Assembly: GCF_003576645.1 (NCBI RefSeq)
Contig: NC_044924.1
Location: 18,947,599 to 19,011,598 of the forward strand
Direction: 5' to 3'
DNA: 64,000 nt
DNA from: Ipomoea triloba
Taxonomy: Eukaryota; Streptophyta; Magnoliopsida; Solanales; Convolvulaceae
Made by a program: the position numbers and the translations under genes. Of this stretch, positions 24,389 to 35,821 are shown piece after piece. Under the pieces are notes generated by a model, which made no database searches, had not been told where the DNA came from, and was given only the letters and a program-made list of their open reading frames with translations. Each line of letters begins with the position of its first letter. The stretch's first letter is position 1.

Positions 24389-25864
24389 CTAGCTTAGCTC
24401 TATCATTCCGAGTTCATGGCGTAACGTGGAGAATCTTGCCTCGGCAAGAGGTTTCGTGAGAATATCTGCAAGCTGATCTTCGGTATTCACATATTCAAGC
24501 TTGATATCCTTTTTCTCAACATGGTCTCGGATGAAATGATATTTAATATCAATATGTTTGGTCCTTGAGTGTAGCACTGGATTTTGAGTTACAGCAATAG
24601 CACTTGTGTTATCACACATAATGCTTACTTCTCTAGTTGTGACACCATAATCCTTTAATTGTTGCATCATCCATAGTATTTGTGCACAACAGCTACCTGC
24701 GGCTATGTATTCGGCTTCAGCAGTGCTTGTAGTAATAGAGTTTTGCTTTTTGCTGAACCATGAGACAAGTCTTCCCCCTAGGAACTGGCATGTCCCAAAT
24801 GTACTTTTTCGGTCAATCCTACAACCAGCAAAGTCCGCATCGGAGTAGCCAACTAGATCGAAGACATTACTCTTCGGATACCAAAGTCCCACACTTTGAG
24901 TTCCTTTCAGATATCTCAATATCTTCTTTGCAGCACTTAGGTGACTTTCCTTAGGATTAGCTTGAAACCGAGCACACACACCTACTGCAAAGGATATATC
25001 TGGTCTACTAGCCGTCAAGTATAATAGAGAACCAATAATTCCTCTATACTTCGTTTGATCAACCTCCTTCCCTTCGTTATCAATGTCCATTCGTAACGAG
25101 GTGTTCATGGGAATTTTGACCGAGGACTTCCCATCAACTCCAAACTTCTTGATGAGATCCTTGGTGTATGTGGCTTGATTGATGAAAATACCATTACGTT
25201 CTTGTCTGACTTGAAGACCCAGAAAATAATTTAACTCTCCCATCATGCTCATCTCGAATTTTCCTTGCATGAGCTTTGAGAATTTCTCACAAAGATCCGA
25301 GTCGGTGCTTCCAAAAATGATGTCATCCACATAGATTTGTACCAATAGGATATGATCTCCATTCTTAATCCTGAAGAGGGTTTTGTCTACTATTCCCTTC
25401 GTGAATCCGCAACTTATAAGAAAGCATGACAAAGTGTCATACCAAGCCCTTGGTGCTTATTTTAAACCATACAAGGCCTTTTTGAGTTTGTAGACTTTAT
25501 CCGTTCCAATTTCTGAGATAAAACCTAGTGGTTGCTCAACATACACTTCTTCTTCCAAAAGTCCGTTTAGGAAAGCGTTTTTGACATCCATTTGATAGAC
25601 TTTAAAGTCTTTCCATGCAGCATAAGCTATAAAGATTCTTATGGCTTCGAGTCTTGCAACAGGAGCAAAGGTTTCATCAAAATCAATTCCTTCTTCCTGA
25701 CAGTATCCTTTTGCAACTAACCGACCCTTGTTCCTAACAATGACTCCTTGCTCATTCATCTTGTTTCTGAATACCCATTTGGTTCCAATGACATTTTGAT
25801 GAGTTGGTCGTGGAACCAGTTCCCATACATTGTTTCTCTCAAATTGATGCAATTCGTCTTGCAT
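24389..25864 (-). pseudogene. Element A reverse transcriptase and RNase H
   Basis: Copia-type RT starting in 25864-25457 ([35 protein letters not shown]) and continuing in 25432-24389 with the catalytic IYVDDIIFG box, then RNase H (SDADFAGCRIDRKST) and the C-terminal ADILTKPL. The halves are parted by an in-frame TAA where the family has Gln (YGLK-stop-APRAWYD), a single C-to-T change. The RT core and RNase H are otherwise well kept. Confidence 0.9.
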
Positions 25865-26048
25865 GGCTATGACCCAATCCGAATCATTAATGCTTCGTCT
25901 ATAGTTTTCGGTTCAATTTGAGATATAAAGCATGCCAGCATGCATTCCCGAATGGATGCACGAGTTTGTACTCTATCATGGATGTCCCCGATAATTTGAT
26001 CTTGAGGATGATTTCTCAACCATTTTAGATCAGGTTGAAAGGTAGTAG

Positions 26049-27186
26049 GTCATGAGCACAAATGATGAGTGTAAAAGAAGGGTGTAATGTTGTTCCGCTG
26101 AGGATTGGTGTTATGGCACGAAACTGTGTGAATTACCAGGCACTAGAGTATATGAATTTATAGAATCCAAGTAACAGAGACTGAATGATGTGGAATAAAG
26201 AAAATCAATTAATTAAGGTGAAAACTATATGATAAAAGGTATGGGCCAGATTATGGGATTGTAATCTTGATGTTCCAACCAACTCAGGATTAGGGAAAGA
26301 ATAATTAACCAAGGGATATATGGGCAATGCACAAAAGAATTCTACTCAGCTACTTTCGTAATCAATAAGAGAATTAGGCTAAAATTGCCCCACTGTCGTG
26401 ATGCATCAATTATAACCTTAAACACCTAAGCATTGTAAGCCCCCAAAATTACCTCTACTTTCATAGCAAGAAAATTAGGTTGAAATTGGTAAGGCTCGAG
26501 GTCTCCATCCAACTTTCGTTGTAATGAATCCCTCTCCTAGACTAGCAATTAATTCTAGCCACAAACCAATAACTAGTGTAAAGAAATCCCAAATCAACAT
26601 AAACCCTAGGCAAAAGATTCAATCCCTTTATGCAATTAATCATAAACCGAACATCAAGATTAACAATGAACCCCTAATCCAAACCCATAAGCGAATTACT
26701 CCCTCATGATGGGAGTAAACACAACAAAGCAAGAATTAAAGATAAACATTGCAAGAAATATAAAGGGAAGAGAAACTTAACTGATAAATAACAAATCCAA
26801 CTTCAATCCAAGATTCCAAGCTTGAAATACAATAATCTAATGTAAAACTAGTCTAAACTATGCTGGGGAAATATAAACTAAAAGCTAGGGTTCAGAACTC
26901 TGTTCGGGAACCTCCTCTAATTGTAGAGAATAGGTCAAATATATAAGAGGTAGATGGGCCTTGGCCCATTAGGCAACTTTCAATTCTTTTCCAATTTGTA
27001 TTCTTGTTTCCTTTCTTCCTTGTAATTCCCTTTTCTTCCAGAACTTGTCCAAAATGCTCCAAAATTCCTCCTTTGTAGTTCCTTGTAGATAATTCAACAC
27101 TTGGACAATATAACACACAAACAATTCCCAATTTCACTAGGATAAGGGAAATACAATTAAAATAAGGGGTGAATTATTGTATAAAA
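26049..27186. mobile_element. Unclassified 1.14-kb insertion in element A pol
   Basis: Separates the post-integrase linker (ending ...APPTDI at ~27190) from the continuation (TTFQPDLKWL at ~26030). TAGTAG stands on both sides (26043-26048, 27187-27192), consistent with a target duplication. Its ends (GTCATGAGCAC ... TTGTATAAAA) are not TG...CA and show no terminal inverted repeat. No protein domain is seen. It could be a solo LTR with unusual ends or another non-autonomous element. Confidence 0.55.
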
Positions 27187-28249
27187 TAGTAGATATCAGT
27201 AGGTGGTGCTCCTTCATCTACTGTGGATTCAATGTGATTGCTTTCATCTTGTTGCACTTCTGGTTGACTTGTTTCATTTGCATCATTTTGTAATACTTCG
27301 GTTTGGGATGAAGTATTTGGTGGATGATTAGAAAAGATTGGATAATCATCTTCCTCTGATTCTGTCCCTTCGGATAGCTCTTCAATTTCTTCATCCTTTG
27401 TTTCATCAGCTTGTGTCTTTTCGGGGTTCACCTTATCTTCCTTAGATGATTCATCAAAAATCACATGTATTGATTCTTCAATCACCATGGTTCGCTTGTT
27501 TAGGACTCGAAAGGCTTTGCTCTTATCGGAATATCCCATGAATATTCCTTCATCAGCCCGTTCATCAAAAGCCTTAAGATGTGACTTTCTATTGTTATGA
27601 ATGAAGCATTTACTTCCAAATATGTGAAAATATCTTACAACAGGTTTTCTGCCTTTTAGAGTTCATAAGGAGTGGCTCTATGAACTTTATGAATGAGAGA
27701 CCTGTATTGAGTATAGCAAGCAGTGTTTATGGCTTTGGCCCAAAAACGTTTAGGCAAGCCAGAGAAGGCAATCATGGATCTTGCTGTTTCCTTAAGGGTT
27801 CTGTTTCGTTTTTCAGCAACACCGTTCTGTTGAGGAGTCCTTGCCGCTGAAAGTTGATGTAGTATTCCATGTTATCCACAGAAATCCTGAATGACTTTGT
27901 TCACGAATTCGGTTCCTTGATCTGACCGAATTTTGACAATGCTTAAGTCCTTTTCTGTTTGAAGTCTTCGGAGCAGATCTGGTAAAACCTTCTCGGTTTC
28001 ATTCTTCTTCCTTAGAAAAGATGTCCACGTGTATCTCGTGTAGTCATCTACTACCACGAGAGTGTATTTTCTTCCACTCAAACTAACCGGATCAATAGGT
28101 CCAAATAAGTCCATATGAAGTAGACTTAAGGGCCGTGAGGTGGTGTTGAAAGATTTCGTCTTGAACGAAGACTTGATTTGTTTCCCTTTCTGACAAGCTT
28201 CACAAATCTTGTCCTTATCATAGATTACATTTGATAGTCCTTCAACCAA
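27174..28249 (-). pseudogene. Element A integrase and linker
   Basis: Copia integrase: end of the zinc region (ICEACQKGKQ), then the catalytic core with DLFGPIDPVS, RSDQGTEFVN and, after a stop at 27872, [12 protein letters not shown] with the catalytic Glu following. The section 27540-27870 is in other frames (FIHNNRKSHLKAFDERADE). An acidic linker ends at the insertion at 27186. At least one stop and one frameshift break it. Confidence 0.85.
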
Positions 28250-28330
28250 CTCCTTTCTTGCAAGCTTGTTGATGGCTTTGAAGTTGAGATGGTTGAGTTT
28301 GTGATGCCATTCCGAGCTTAGATCTCTCCG

Positions 28331-29999
28331 GTGCCCACGGTTCGTCCACTTGAGTTCCCACCGAAGATTACTTTAGGACCATTCTTCGCTTTAAAGTTGC
28401 TCAATTCTGATTTATCACCTGTCATGTGTCTTGAGCATCCACTATCTACATACCAGATGGTCCTGTTTCCCCACATTCAAAGATTAGGTGTTTTTAGGTA
28501 CCTATACTTTATTGGGCCCTTGACGGTTAGCGGTGAGCTTGGGCATCCATGCATACCTAGAACTTGTGAGGTTCATCCTTGGTCCATGATACCCGTTAAA
28601 CACACGATAATCATAAAGGATAGCATAATAAGCTTGAGGTGACTTTGGTGAATAAACCTTTTGAAGAGGAGGTGTTTGTTTATTCGAGTTTATCCTTGTG
28701 TATGAGGTCTGCTTATGTCTATGTGTGAGCAAAAATTTTGCTCTTGTCATTGGCTCATAGTCCATGAACCAGTCCTCATCACTGGGATACAGTTTACCAT
28801 CTCCGCCCATATGCTTGCTGGGAAACTTTTTGAAATTCTTGACACTATTCGGGTAAGAGTTCGGTCTTCCCTGAGGTCTACCTTTGCGTTGCCTCTGTGA
28901 ATAGTGTTGCCTCTTATTGCCTTGGAATTTTCCCCTCTGTGAATAGTGTTGCCTCTTATTGCCTTGGAATTTTCCTTTAGATCGGTTATTCCCATGTGGT
29001 TGACCATTTGCAATGAAACCATGATGGTTTTGCATGTGAGGTCTACCATTTGCAATGAAACCATGATGGTTTTGCATGTGAGGTCTTGACACTATTCGGG
29101 TAAGAGTTCGGTCTTCCCTGAGGTCTACCTTTGCGTTGCCTCTGTGAATAGTGTTGCCTCTTATTGCCTTGGAATTTTCCTTTAGATCGGTTATTCCCAT
29201 GTGGTTGACCATTTGCAATGAAACCATGATGGTTTTGCATGTGAGGTCTATACCGAGGGGTCTGATGACTTCTCGGGTTACCGTTTAGGGAGTTTCCTCT
29301 CGTAGGTTCCACAATTCGTGTTTCAGCCGAATCATTAGATTGGCTCATTGATTGTGGTTCTGTTCCATTTTCGGCGTTAATCACTGGCTCAAGATTTTCG
29401 GTTTGTCCTTGGACAAAAACAGAACTTAAACCTCCACTAGTATAAGGGTCAGTTGGTCATGTTAGGAGAACATGTTGATGAGAGCTGGAGTTATAACCGA
29501 GTCCGGTTCTACTCCCAGATGGTCTTTGATCATCTACCATTCGATCCATTAATCTGGATGAATTTGTAAATGTCGCAATTATCGCACGCAAAGTTTGCTC
29601 TCTATCATCCTTTGCTTTACACTCTTCCTTAAGAAGATTAACTTGCTTCTCAAGCTGGCTTATAGATTCAAGCATCTCAGCATTTTTGGACCTTAAGTCC
29701 TCGAGATCCTGTCTTTCTGCCAATAGCTAAGCATTCTCTTCCTTAAGTTTGAAGTGTGAATCCTCAATATCATCAAAATTCTTCATCATTCTTTCGAATG
29801 CTTCCCTAGGATTTTCATGATAGATGGATTCGGAACTATAATTAGATGAGTGGTTTTGTGAGGTTACCTCTTCTTCATCTGCCATGAGACATATTTCTTC
29901 ATCCGAATCCTCTTGACTGAAGAGACATAGCAGTCCCTTTTCGTCTTTCGAACTGTCACTCTCAGAGCTAGAGCTAGACGTGCATGACTCATCGTTCTT
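28331..29999 (-). pseudogene. Element A pre-protease linker and aspartic protease
   Basis: Around 28340-28480 lies the protease: WYVDSGCSRHMTGDKSE with the DSG active site intact, then VIFGGNSSG. Upstream (28839-29250) are nested tandem duplications of a basic, Asn/Gln-rich segment, and 29457-29723 encodes a coiled coil (LEDLRSKNAEMLESISQLEK). In-frame stops are at the gag boundary (30000) and near 29727. Confidence 0.75.
28839..29250. repeat. Nested tandem duplication in the element A linker
   Basis: A block of about 170-240 bp beginning CTTGACACTATTCGGGTAAGAG occurs twice (near 28839 and 29084). The first copy has two inner 42-bp duplications: CCTCTGTGAATAGTGTTGCC... twice and ACCATTTGCAATGAAACCAT... 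twice. At protein level the Gln/Arg/Asn-rich segment is amplified. Confidence 0.85.
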
Positions 30000-31154
30000 T
30001 TATCCTGATTTCTCTTCCACAGCTAGAGCCTTTCTTCGCCTGTCATTCTTCTGATTTTTGTTTGTTTGCTCATCAGCATCATTGGATGTATTCTTCGGGT
30101 TGTTGTAGTTTCCCGAATTCTTCTTGTAGTTGTGCTCGTCTTGATGCTTATTGACAATGGGATAAGGACATTCTGCCTTGAAGTGTCCAGGCTTTCGGTA
30201 GTTGTAGCATAGCATTTGAACTTCTTCATTTTCGCGTGTTCTGGATCCACGCGGTTTGTCGTGGCTTCTATGCTTTGATCTTCTTGATTTGTCCGCAGAA
30301 TCATATGACTGATTCTTTCTCATGAATCTTTTAAACTTTCTCATAAACAAAGCAAACTGATCGTCAGTGAATAAATCAGATGAAGGGTTAGGAATCGACC
30401 TTACTGTTGATGATGAAGGTTGTTGGTTTGCAACTAAGGCTATATTTCTTGTTTTGGGTTCTTCATCATTCAGAGTTTCCTTCTCAAACTCATAGGCTTT
30501 CAGATCACTAAAAATCTGAGCAGTGCTCGTTGTTTTGAGATCTTGGTGATCGCGCATAGCTACTACTTTCATCTCCCAACTTTTGGGTAGTCCTCGGAGA
30601 ATCTTCAGATTTATCTCCTTTTGTGATAACTTTTCTTCATCAAGGTCACTTATGTCCATCAGTAGCTTCATGAAGCGAGCTTCCATTTCGGTTATGGATT
30701 CCTTTGGACCAAGTTTGAAATCCTCAAACCTCTTCATGTCAATCGTCAACTTGTTTTCCTTTTCTTGTTCGTCCCCTTCACCTATTCGCATGAGTACATC
30801 CCAAATGTCTTTGGCAGACTTGCAGTTTCTCACTCTTGGAAATAGCGATTCATCCAGAGATTTGTAAAGTATATCGTTAGCAATGTTGTCGAGATTCACA
30901 CGGGTTCTCTCTTCAGTGGTCAGCAAGGATTTATCCTTCGGTATCATCTCTAGTGAAGTTGGATCAGTAAGTATTCGGTTGGGGTTTACTTGAAGGATCT
31001 TGATGTGTCCATCAGTAATCACGTCCCACATCTCATCATGGATAGCCGACAGATGAGCCTGCATACGAACTTTCCAGTCGTCAAATTTGTCTAAGTTAAA
31101 CATAAGGAAATGCCTATGATGCTCCATTTTAGACATTGTGCAAAGCGTGAACAC
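30000..31154 (-). pseudogene. Element A gag polyprotein
   Basis: A 384-codon ORF with the Copia gag fold (FDDWKVRMQAHLSA, DNIANDILYKSL, LTIDMKRFEDF, LKILRGLPKSWEMKV) and a C-terminal nucleocapsid knuckle. The knuckle reads CYNYRKPGHFKAEC: the second Cys of the C-x2-C-x4-H-x4-C motif is Tyr (TGC to TAC), so zinc binding should be lost. The ATG is ~65 bp inside the primer-binding site; an internal start MEHHRHF is also possible. The ORF stops at 30000 before the protease frame. Confidence 0.87.
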
Positions 31155-31218
31155 TTAAGGATTTTTCAAAGAGGATCACCAAGCAATATACACAGAGTGT
31201 TCACCGTTCAAGGTAACT

Positions 31219-31230
31219 GCTCTGATACCA
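31219..31230 (-). other. Primer-binding site of element A (initiator tRNA-Met)
   Basis: Minus-strand TGGTATCAGAGC two bases after the LTR end, complementary to plant initiator tRNA-Met, the usual Copia primer. Confidence 0.93.
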
Positions 31231-31232
31231 CT

Positions 31233-32443
31233 TGTTGGTCCCGATGGTAGCGATGTGAGTCTAGAAGGGGTGGGGGGGGTTGAATAGACTCACAAGGGAT
31301 TTTTCAAAACCTTTTCAAGAGGATTATAACGCAGCGGAAAGATTATACCAAATTTTAGTTTTACTTTGCACGAAAGATCTTAAAAAAAAAGGTTTTACGT
31401 TTGCGTGAGATATGCAATGCAGTACGTGAATATAAAAAGATAGAGAGAGAGAGAGATTTTTATAGTGGTTCGGCTGTTAACTAAGCCTACTCCACTCTTC
31501 TTCACAACTCGTGAAGGTTTGCACTATATTCCCCTTGATAGTAAAAACTCCTTTACAACGTGCTCCTTTGATCACTTAGCCCGGCAGCCACGTTGATGTA
31601 GGTTTTTCAACTTCTCCCAAGTTTACTCCGCCTCTTTCTACTTCACACGTAGAGATGGTTGAAATATTGTGATGTTTCTCCAACTTTAAGTTTCTTGTGA
31701 TTGAATATCTTGATGTCAACTTTGAGCTTCACAAGATCTCTTTAGAGCTGAATATATCGTATGAGCTTTTGGAATATTTTTATCACACTGGGAGTAATTT
31801 GCTTGCTTAACAATTTTCGCCTTTTCAACCTTGTCAAAGTGAGATGGGACAAGGGTATTTATAGGTGGAATTTCATATTCGTTGGAGGGAATATGAAATT
31901 CAAAACCTATTGACGTTTTTCAGAATGTCAGTACTTTTCTAGCCGTTTGTTCTCTTTTGTGCAAGGACAATTTGTCTTTTGTCCCACAAAAAAGGTGACA
32001 ATCATTAAATGCTCCTTGGGATCGTTGCATAGGATCCGATTTGATATTCAGTTAAACCCATTCTCAAGGCAGTAGATAAGACAACTATCAGAGAATGTCT
32101 TTGTCTCGGTTATTTGAGAGAATGATTGACCTTATCATTTCCTTTGATCTCCTCGAAACAATCACAGTTTGATTGTTCGGTCACAAGAGTTCGGCCCTTC
32201 CATTCTTCGGCCTAAATTCTTTGCCTTCGGTTCTTCAAGTCTTCAACTCTTCAGTTCTTCGGATCTTCAACTCTTCGGTTCTAAGGACTTGAGTCCTTTC
32301 TATGAGAGATATTCCCGTGATGGCTCGTCATTAAGAGTTCGTCCAACCACTAGGACCGAGTTATTAGAGTCAAAAGATCTATCCTAGAAGATAAAAGAAA
32401 ATTGGGGGTCTCCTCTGGGTTGTTGGTATCATCAAAATCAACA
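31233..32443 (-). repeat. 5' LTR of element A
   Basis: 1,211 bp, minus-strand TGTTGATTTTG ... GGGACCAACA. Near its 3' end is a C tract (C8 after TTCAA) followed by CACCCCTTCTAGACTC, also found in the LTRs of element B and the solo LTR at 37281. It abuts RPA exon sequence at 32444. Confidence 0.9.
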
Positions 32444-32850
32444 GCTCGGGGTTCCTAACAGCCTGGTCGTGAGGGTTTGACAGTGGCATTAGAAATACTG
32501 TACCAGGAGTTGGTATCTAGAGTCATTTCATACATTTCAATGTCGCGATCATATACTACTGCTTGAACTCGAGTTCCCTACATTTAAATATATCATTTAT
32601 GATTATGCTTTTGATGAATGGAATAATAATAATAATAATAATGAAAAAGAAAGATAATGTTTGATTACTTACATTTTCATCTTCGAGGACAATGAGCATG
32701 TACTTTAGTCCGGTGTTGCAATAGCATTCTTTGTTTCATTTATCTTAATGACACGAACATTACAACTCCAATTCCTTGTTTGGGTGTCAATATCGATTAT
32801 CTTTAGTTCAATTGTCATGTCTAATATCCTGATGCAATCAGTAATATTCA
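32444..32850 (-). pseudogene. Helitron RPA1-like protein, N-terminal part
   Basis: Two exons of the same RPA1-like gene as 16771-18508: ~32817-32671 (CNVRVIKINETKNAIA, then YMLIVLEDEN after a one-base frameshift near 32705) and 32577-32444 (GTRVQAVVYDRDIEMYEMTL, YSISNATVKPSRPG), ending in a stop or frameshift just before element A. It matches the N-terminal OB-fold of RPA1 proteins. The upstream start is not resolved. Confidence 0.75.
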
Positions 32851-33559
32851 AACTATTGATATCACATAATATACTTTTAATTCTAATATATAAATTATGG
32901 AGTAAAGAGTAAGACAAATTATAGATTAGGTAAGCATGAGTACCAGATCATAAGATACAACGAATCAACTATACAAGTATGGTTTTTTTTTTTTCACAAA
33001 AAAAAAAAAAGAAAAAAAGTAGAATGAAAACACAATATCAAATAAGAGTCATGAGTATTTTAACATAATTGATATATATATATAATATTTGTAATTATAC
33101 GGTCTAGGTATGATTCAAACCAAATATGGGCATAAGGGAGAACAAATAAAGATTAGGGCATAAGATATTAAATATACTAATATAGTTTGAGGGGATTCTA
33201 GCAGAAGGTTGAGTTTGCCGGCATATTGATCCCATTGTCACAGATTTGGGCATGCCTTGAAGGCTATTGAAGGTGGTGAGGCGGTGAAGAATGTCGGGAG
33301 GTTGGTGGAAGTAGAGGTGGGGCTGGTGGATCACCGGTGTGATGTGGGCAGGTGGCTCAACAGAGAGTCTTAGGAAGGTGAGGTTGGACGGAGGCAAGGC
33401 AATTTGCTTATATATAACATACCTGCAAAATTTTGTTGATGCTGCTGTAGAATAAGTTGGCCTTCCCTGCGGTTGATGTTGTGCTGCAGATTAATTTTGG
33501 TTTATACTTCTAGCCCGTGGCAATGGGTTATATATAGGTGTTCTGGGTTGACTAATGTA

Positions 33560-33829
33560 GTTAGAATTGTATAATGATTTGTGAGTTAGAATTCTATAAG
33601 GATCTATTAGTTAGAATCCTATAAGGATTTGTGAGTAGGGGTGTAAACGAATCGAATCGAGTCAAATATCTTATTATTCGATTCGAATTCGACTATTTTG
33701 AGAACTATTCAAATTCGTATTCGATAAATATTCCAATCAATTAAGATAAAATGTAATAAAATTTTAAATTTAAATAGAATAAAATTTTCTATTAATATAC
33801 AATTATATTAATATTCTATTAATATATTA

Positions 33830-33892
<63 letters not shown>

Positions 33893-34095
33893 GAATATAT
33901 TTGAATATAGTCGAATCAAATATATTCTTATTCGTATTCGATTCGAAATATGTATTCGAATAATTTGAATTCGAATCAAAATATTCGAATTCGAATCACG
34001 AATCGAACTAAAAATATTTGATTTGTTTACACCTCTATTTGTGAGTTAAAATTGTATAAGGATTTGTGATTTAGAATTCAATAAGCATTTGTATC
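33560..34095. repeat. Degenerate ~25-bp minisatellite around the hAT MITE
   Basis: Units like GTTAGAATTCTATAAGGATT followed by TGTGA occur about three times before the MITE (33560-33635) and twice after it (34040-34095), so the MITE landed inside an older short tandem array. Confidence 0.65.
33636..34037. mobile_element. hAT-type MITE, 402 bp, with 8-bp target duplication
   Basis: Terminal inverted repeats TAGGGGTGTAAAC / GTTTACACCTCTA, flanked on both sides by TTTGTGAG (33628-33635, 34038-34045), a perfect 8-bp duplication typical of hAT elements. Inward the arms are rich in TTCGAATTCG-type blocks that pair with each other; the centre is a (TA)n run of ~26 units (33838-33889). Non-coding. 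Confidence 0.92.
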
Positions 34096-34556
34096 TTCTA
34101 ATATCACTATATGATCTTACAATAAATACAAAATTAAATAGTGATTTTTTTATTTTTATAATAAGAGAAGACTATCTTCTTTTGTCTTTTTTCTTTTTTC
34201 TTTTTTTTTTTCTGTTCAGAATTATTTGTAATGATATTCAAACTATTGATTGAGTTTACAATTACAGGCGGCAGCTTAGATGGTCACATGTGCGAAGCTT
34301 GAGAAGAAACATCAAGATCAATATATTATCAATTCTGTTTTATTTTGGTTGATATTTTTTTTAATTTCCTATTGGTTGTTGAGTGTAAAAATTCTACTGG
34401 TTGATACTTTCAAATCATTGGTTTCTAGATATTTTAATTTTTTATCCCATTAGTCGGTCATTTATTTAATATCCAAACTATATAGGTTTTAGTTTCTATT
34501 CGTTTTTATTCTTGTATGAATGAAATTGTTATTTTGTTATTTCCCTTTGCATAAAT

Positions 34557-34605
<49 letters not shown>
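34557..34605. repeat. (ATT)n microsatellite
   Basis: About 16 TAT/ATT units in Helitron sequence. The flanking 34046-34556 and 34606-34871 are AT-rich with nothing else recognised. Confidence 0.9.
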
Positions 34606-34606
<1 letters not shown>

Positions 34607-34871
34607 GAGTGAATGAATTTTACTCACATCAATCATTGAATCATTTTATTAGTACACTTAAAATTGGCAAAAAAACCAATAAACAGAGGAAAAATCATAA
34701 GATATTGTTAACTACCTGTAAATTTGAAGTTCAAATACCTTTTCTATAAGTACAATCAAGTTAATATATTGAGTTTCATCAATCTCAGTATAGAAGCCAA
34801 CATTGCGTACATGACTATTGGAAATAAGTACTTATTATTTTTAATGAATTAAAGTAATACAAGACTCGTTG

Positions 34872-35408
34872 CTACAAGCTAGCTTGTTCAACTGTTGTAA
34901 ATCTTAGAAAAGCAAATCCCTTATTCTTCTTGGTCTGAGGGTTCATCATAAACCTCACTTCAGTAACATCACCAACTTCACTCAAGACTTTCCTAAGATT
35001 ATCCTCTGTAGCATCCTTGTCCAAGCCACCAATAAAAATTTCAAGCTCCTTGCGCTTGCGTCTTTCTTTAACAACTTCATCATGCTCATCCTCCTCAGCT
35101 TCATCAACCATCTGACCATGCTCCTCGCCAACATGGTCATCATCCTCCTCACTCTCAAGGTCCTCATTGACGTCTTCAACCTCCTCCTCAACCATATCAC
35201 CTTCTCTCTCATCACCAATATATTCCTCCTCATGTTCTTCTATTTCTTCTCCCTCTTCCTGGACTTCCTCATATTCAATTCCCCTATCATCATAATTAGG
35301 GCCACCATACTCTTCGGTTTCATATTCAGGATAATTATCCTCCAAATCTAATCTTTCACCTTTTTCATATTCATCAACAGACTCTTTCTGTTCATATTCT
35401 TCTGCCAT
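34872..35408 (-). pseudogene. Captured fragment of an hnRNP-Q-like RRM gene
   Basis: A 178-codon ORF: an acidic Glu/Asp-rich N-terminal region (residues 1-115), a KERRKRKELEIF linker and most of one RNA recognition motif with RNP2 (LEIFIGGLDKD) and RNP1 (KNKGFAFLRF). This is the architecture of plant hnRNP Q/SYNCRIP-type proteins, which continue with further RRMs. Here the frame ends at VEQASL, where homologues have VEQAK at an apparent exon boundary. It has no helicase relation, lies inside the Helitron on the same strand, and is best read as a captured host exon. The ORF is unbroken, so capture may be fairly recent or a truncated product could be made. Confidence 0.8.
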
Positions 35409-35821
35409 GAAAAAAGATACACATCCAGGACCATCAACAAGCTACCTTGGAATTTAGTCTGAATAGCTGGAGACTAAAGACTAAATTCCTATACCCCCAA
35501 AAAAAAGGTAGTTTAAGTAATACTGTAACATAATATATTTAATTTAGCTACAGAATAGTGAAAAGACATACGCACTGGAGGCCTGGCGCCCTGTTTGAGT
35601 TGACTCTTTTAAATTGTTGTAGGATAAATCACTACGAGAAATTGAAATAACATTTTTATGTAAAACTAAAATTAAAAAAATGCTATTTTCCCTTCATAAA
35701 TTTTCCTCTCTGATTTAGTTGAATACATTTTGGCAAAACTATTAAGATAAGTAATTATGCAATCCCATGACTGACTACCAATACTTGTGGGAGTAGTGGT
35801 AATAAAAACTTGTGCTCATAC
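35409..35821. other. Helitron filler between captured fragments
   Basis: AT-rich sequence between the RRM fragment and the LRR fragment. It may include captured intron or UTR of either gene; no exon is recognised. Confidence 0.4.

Larger units (their letters stand above)
18509..32443 (-). mobile_element. Sirevirus-like Copia LTR retrotransposon A, 3' end truncated
   Basis: A 13.9-kb element on the minus strand: 5' LTR, initiator-tRNA primer-binding site, gag, protease, integrase, reverse transcriptase, RNase H, two extra ORFs, 3' LTR. The integrase-before-RT order makes it Copia; the RT/RNase H motifs, the poly-C tract in U5 and the long 3' ORF region suggest the SIRE/Maximus lineage. The 3' LTR lacks its last ~114 bp and the expected polypurine tract is absent, so no target duplication can be shown. 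It splits the Helitron RPA gene. Confidence 0.9.

Noticed and set aside
32169..32387. 72-codon plus-strand ORF
   Set aside because: Lies in the LTR of element A; repetitive TTCGG words, no protein family.
34982..35351. ORFs on both strands over the RRM fragment
   Set aside because: Shadow frames of the acidic RRM ORF (GAG/GAA-rich codons).
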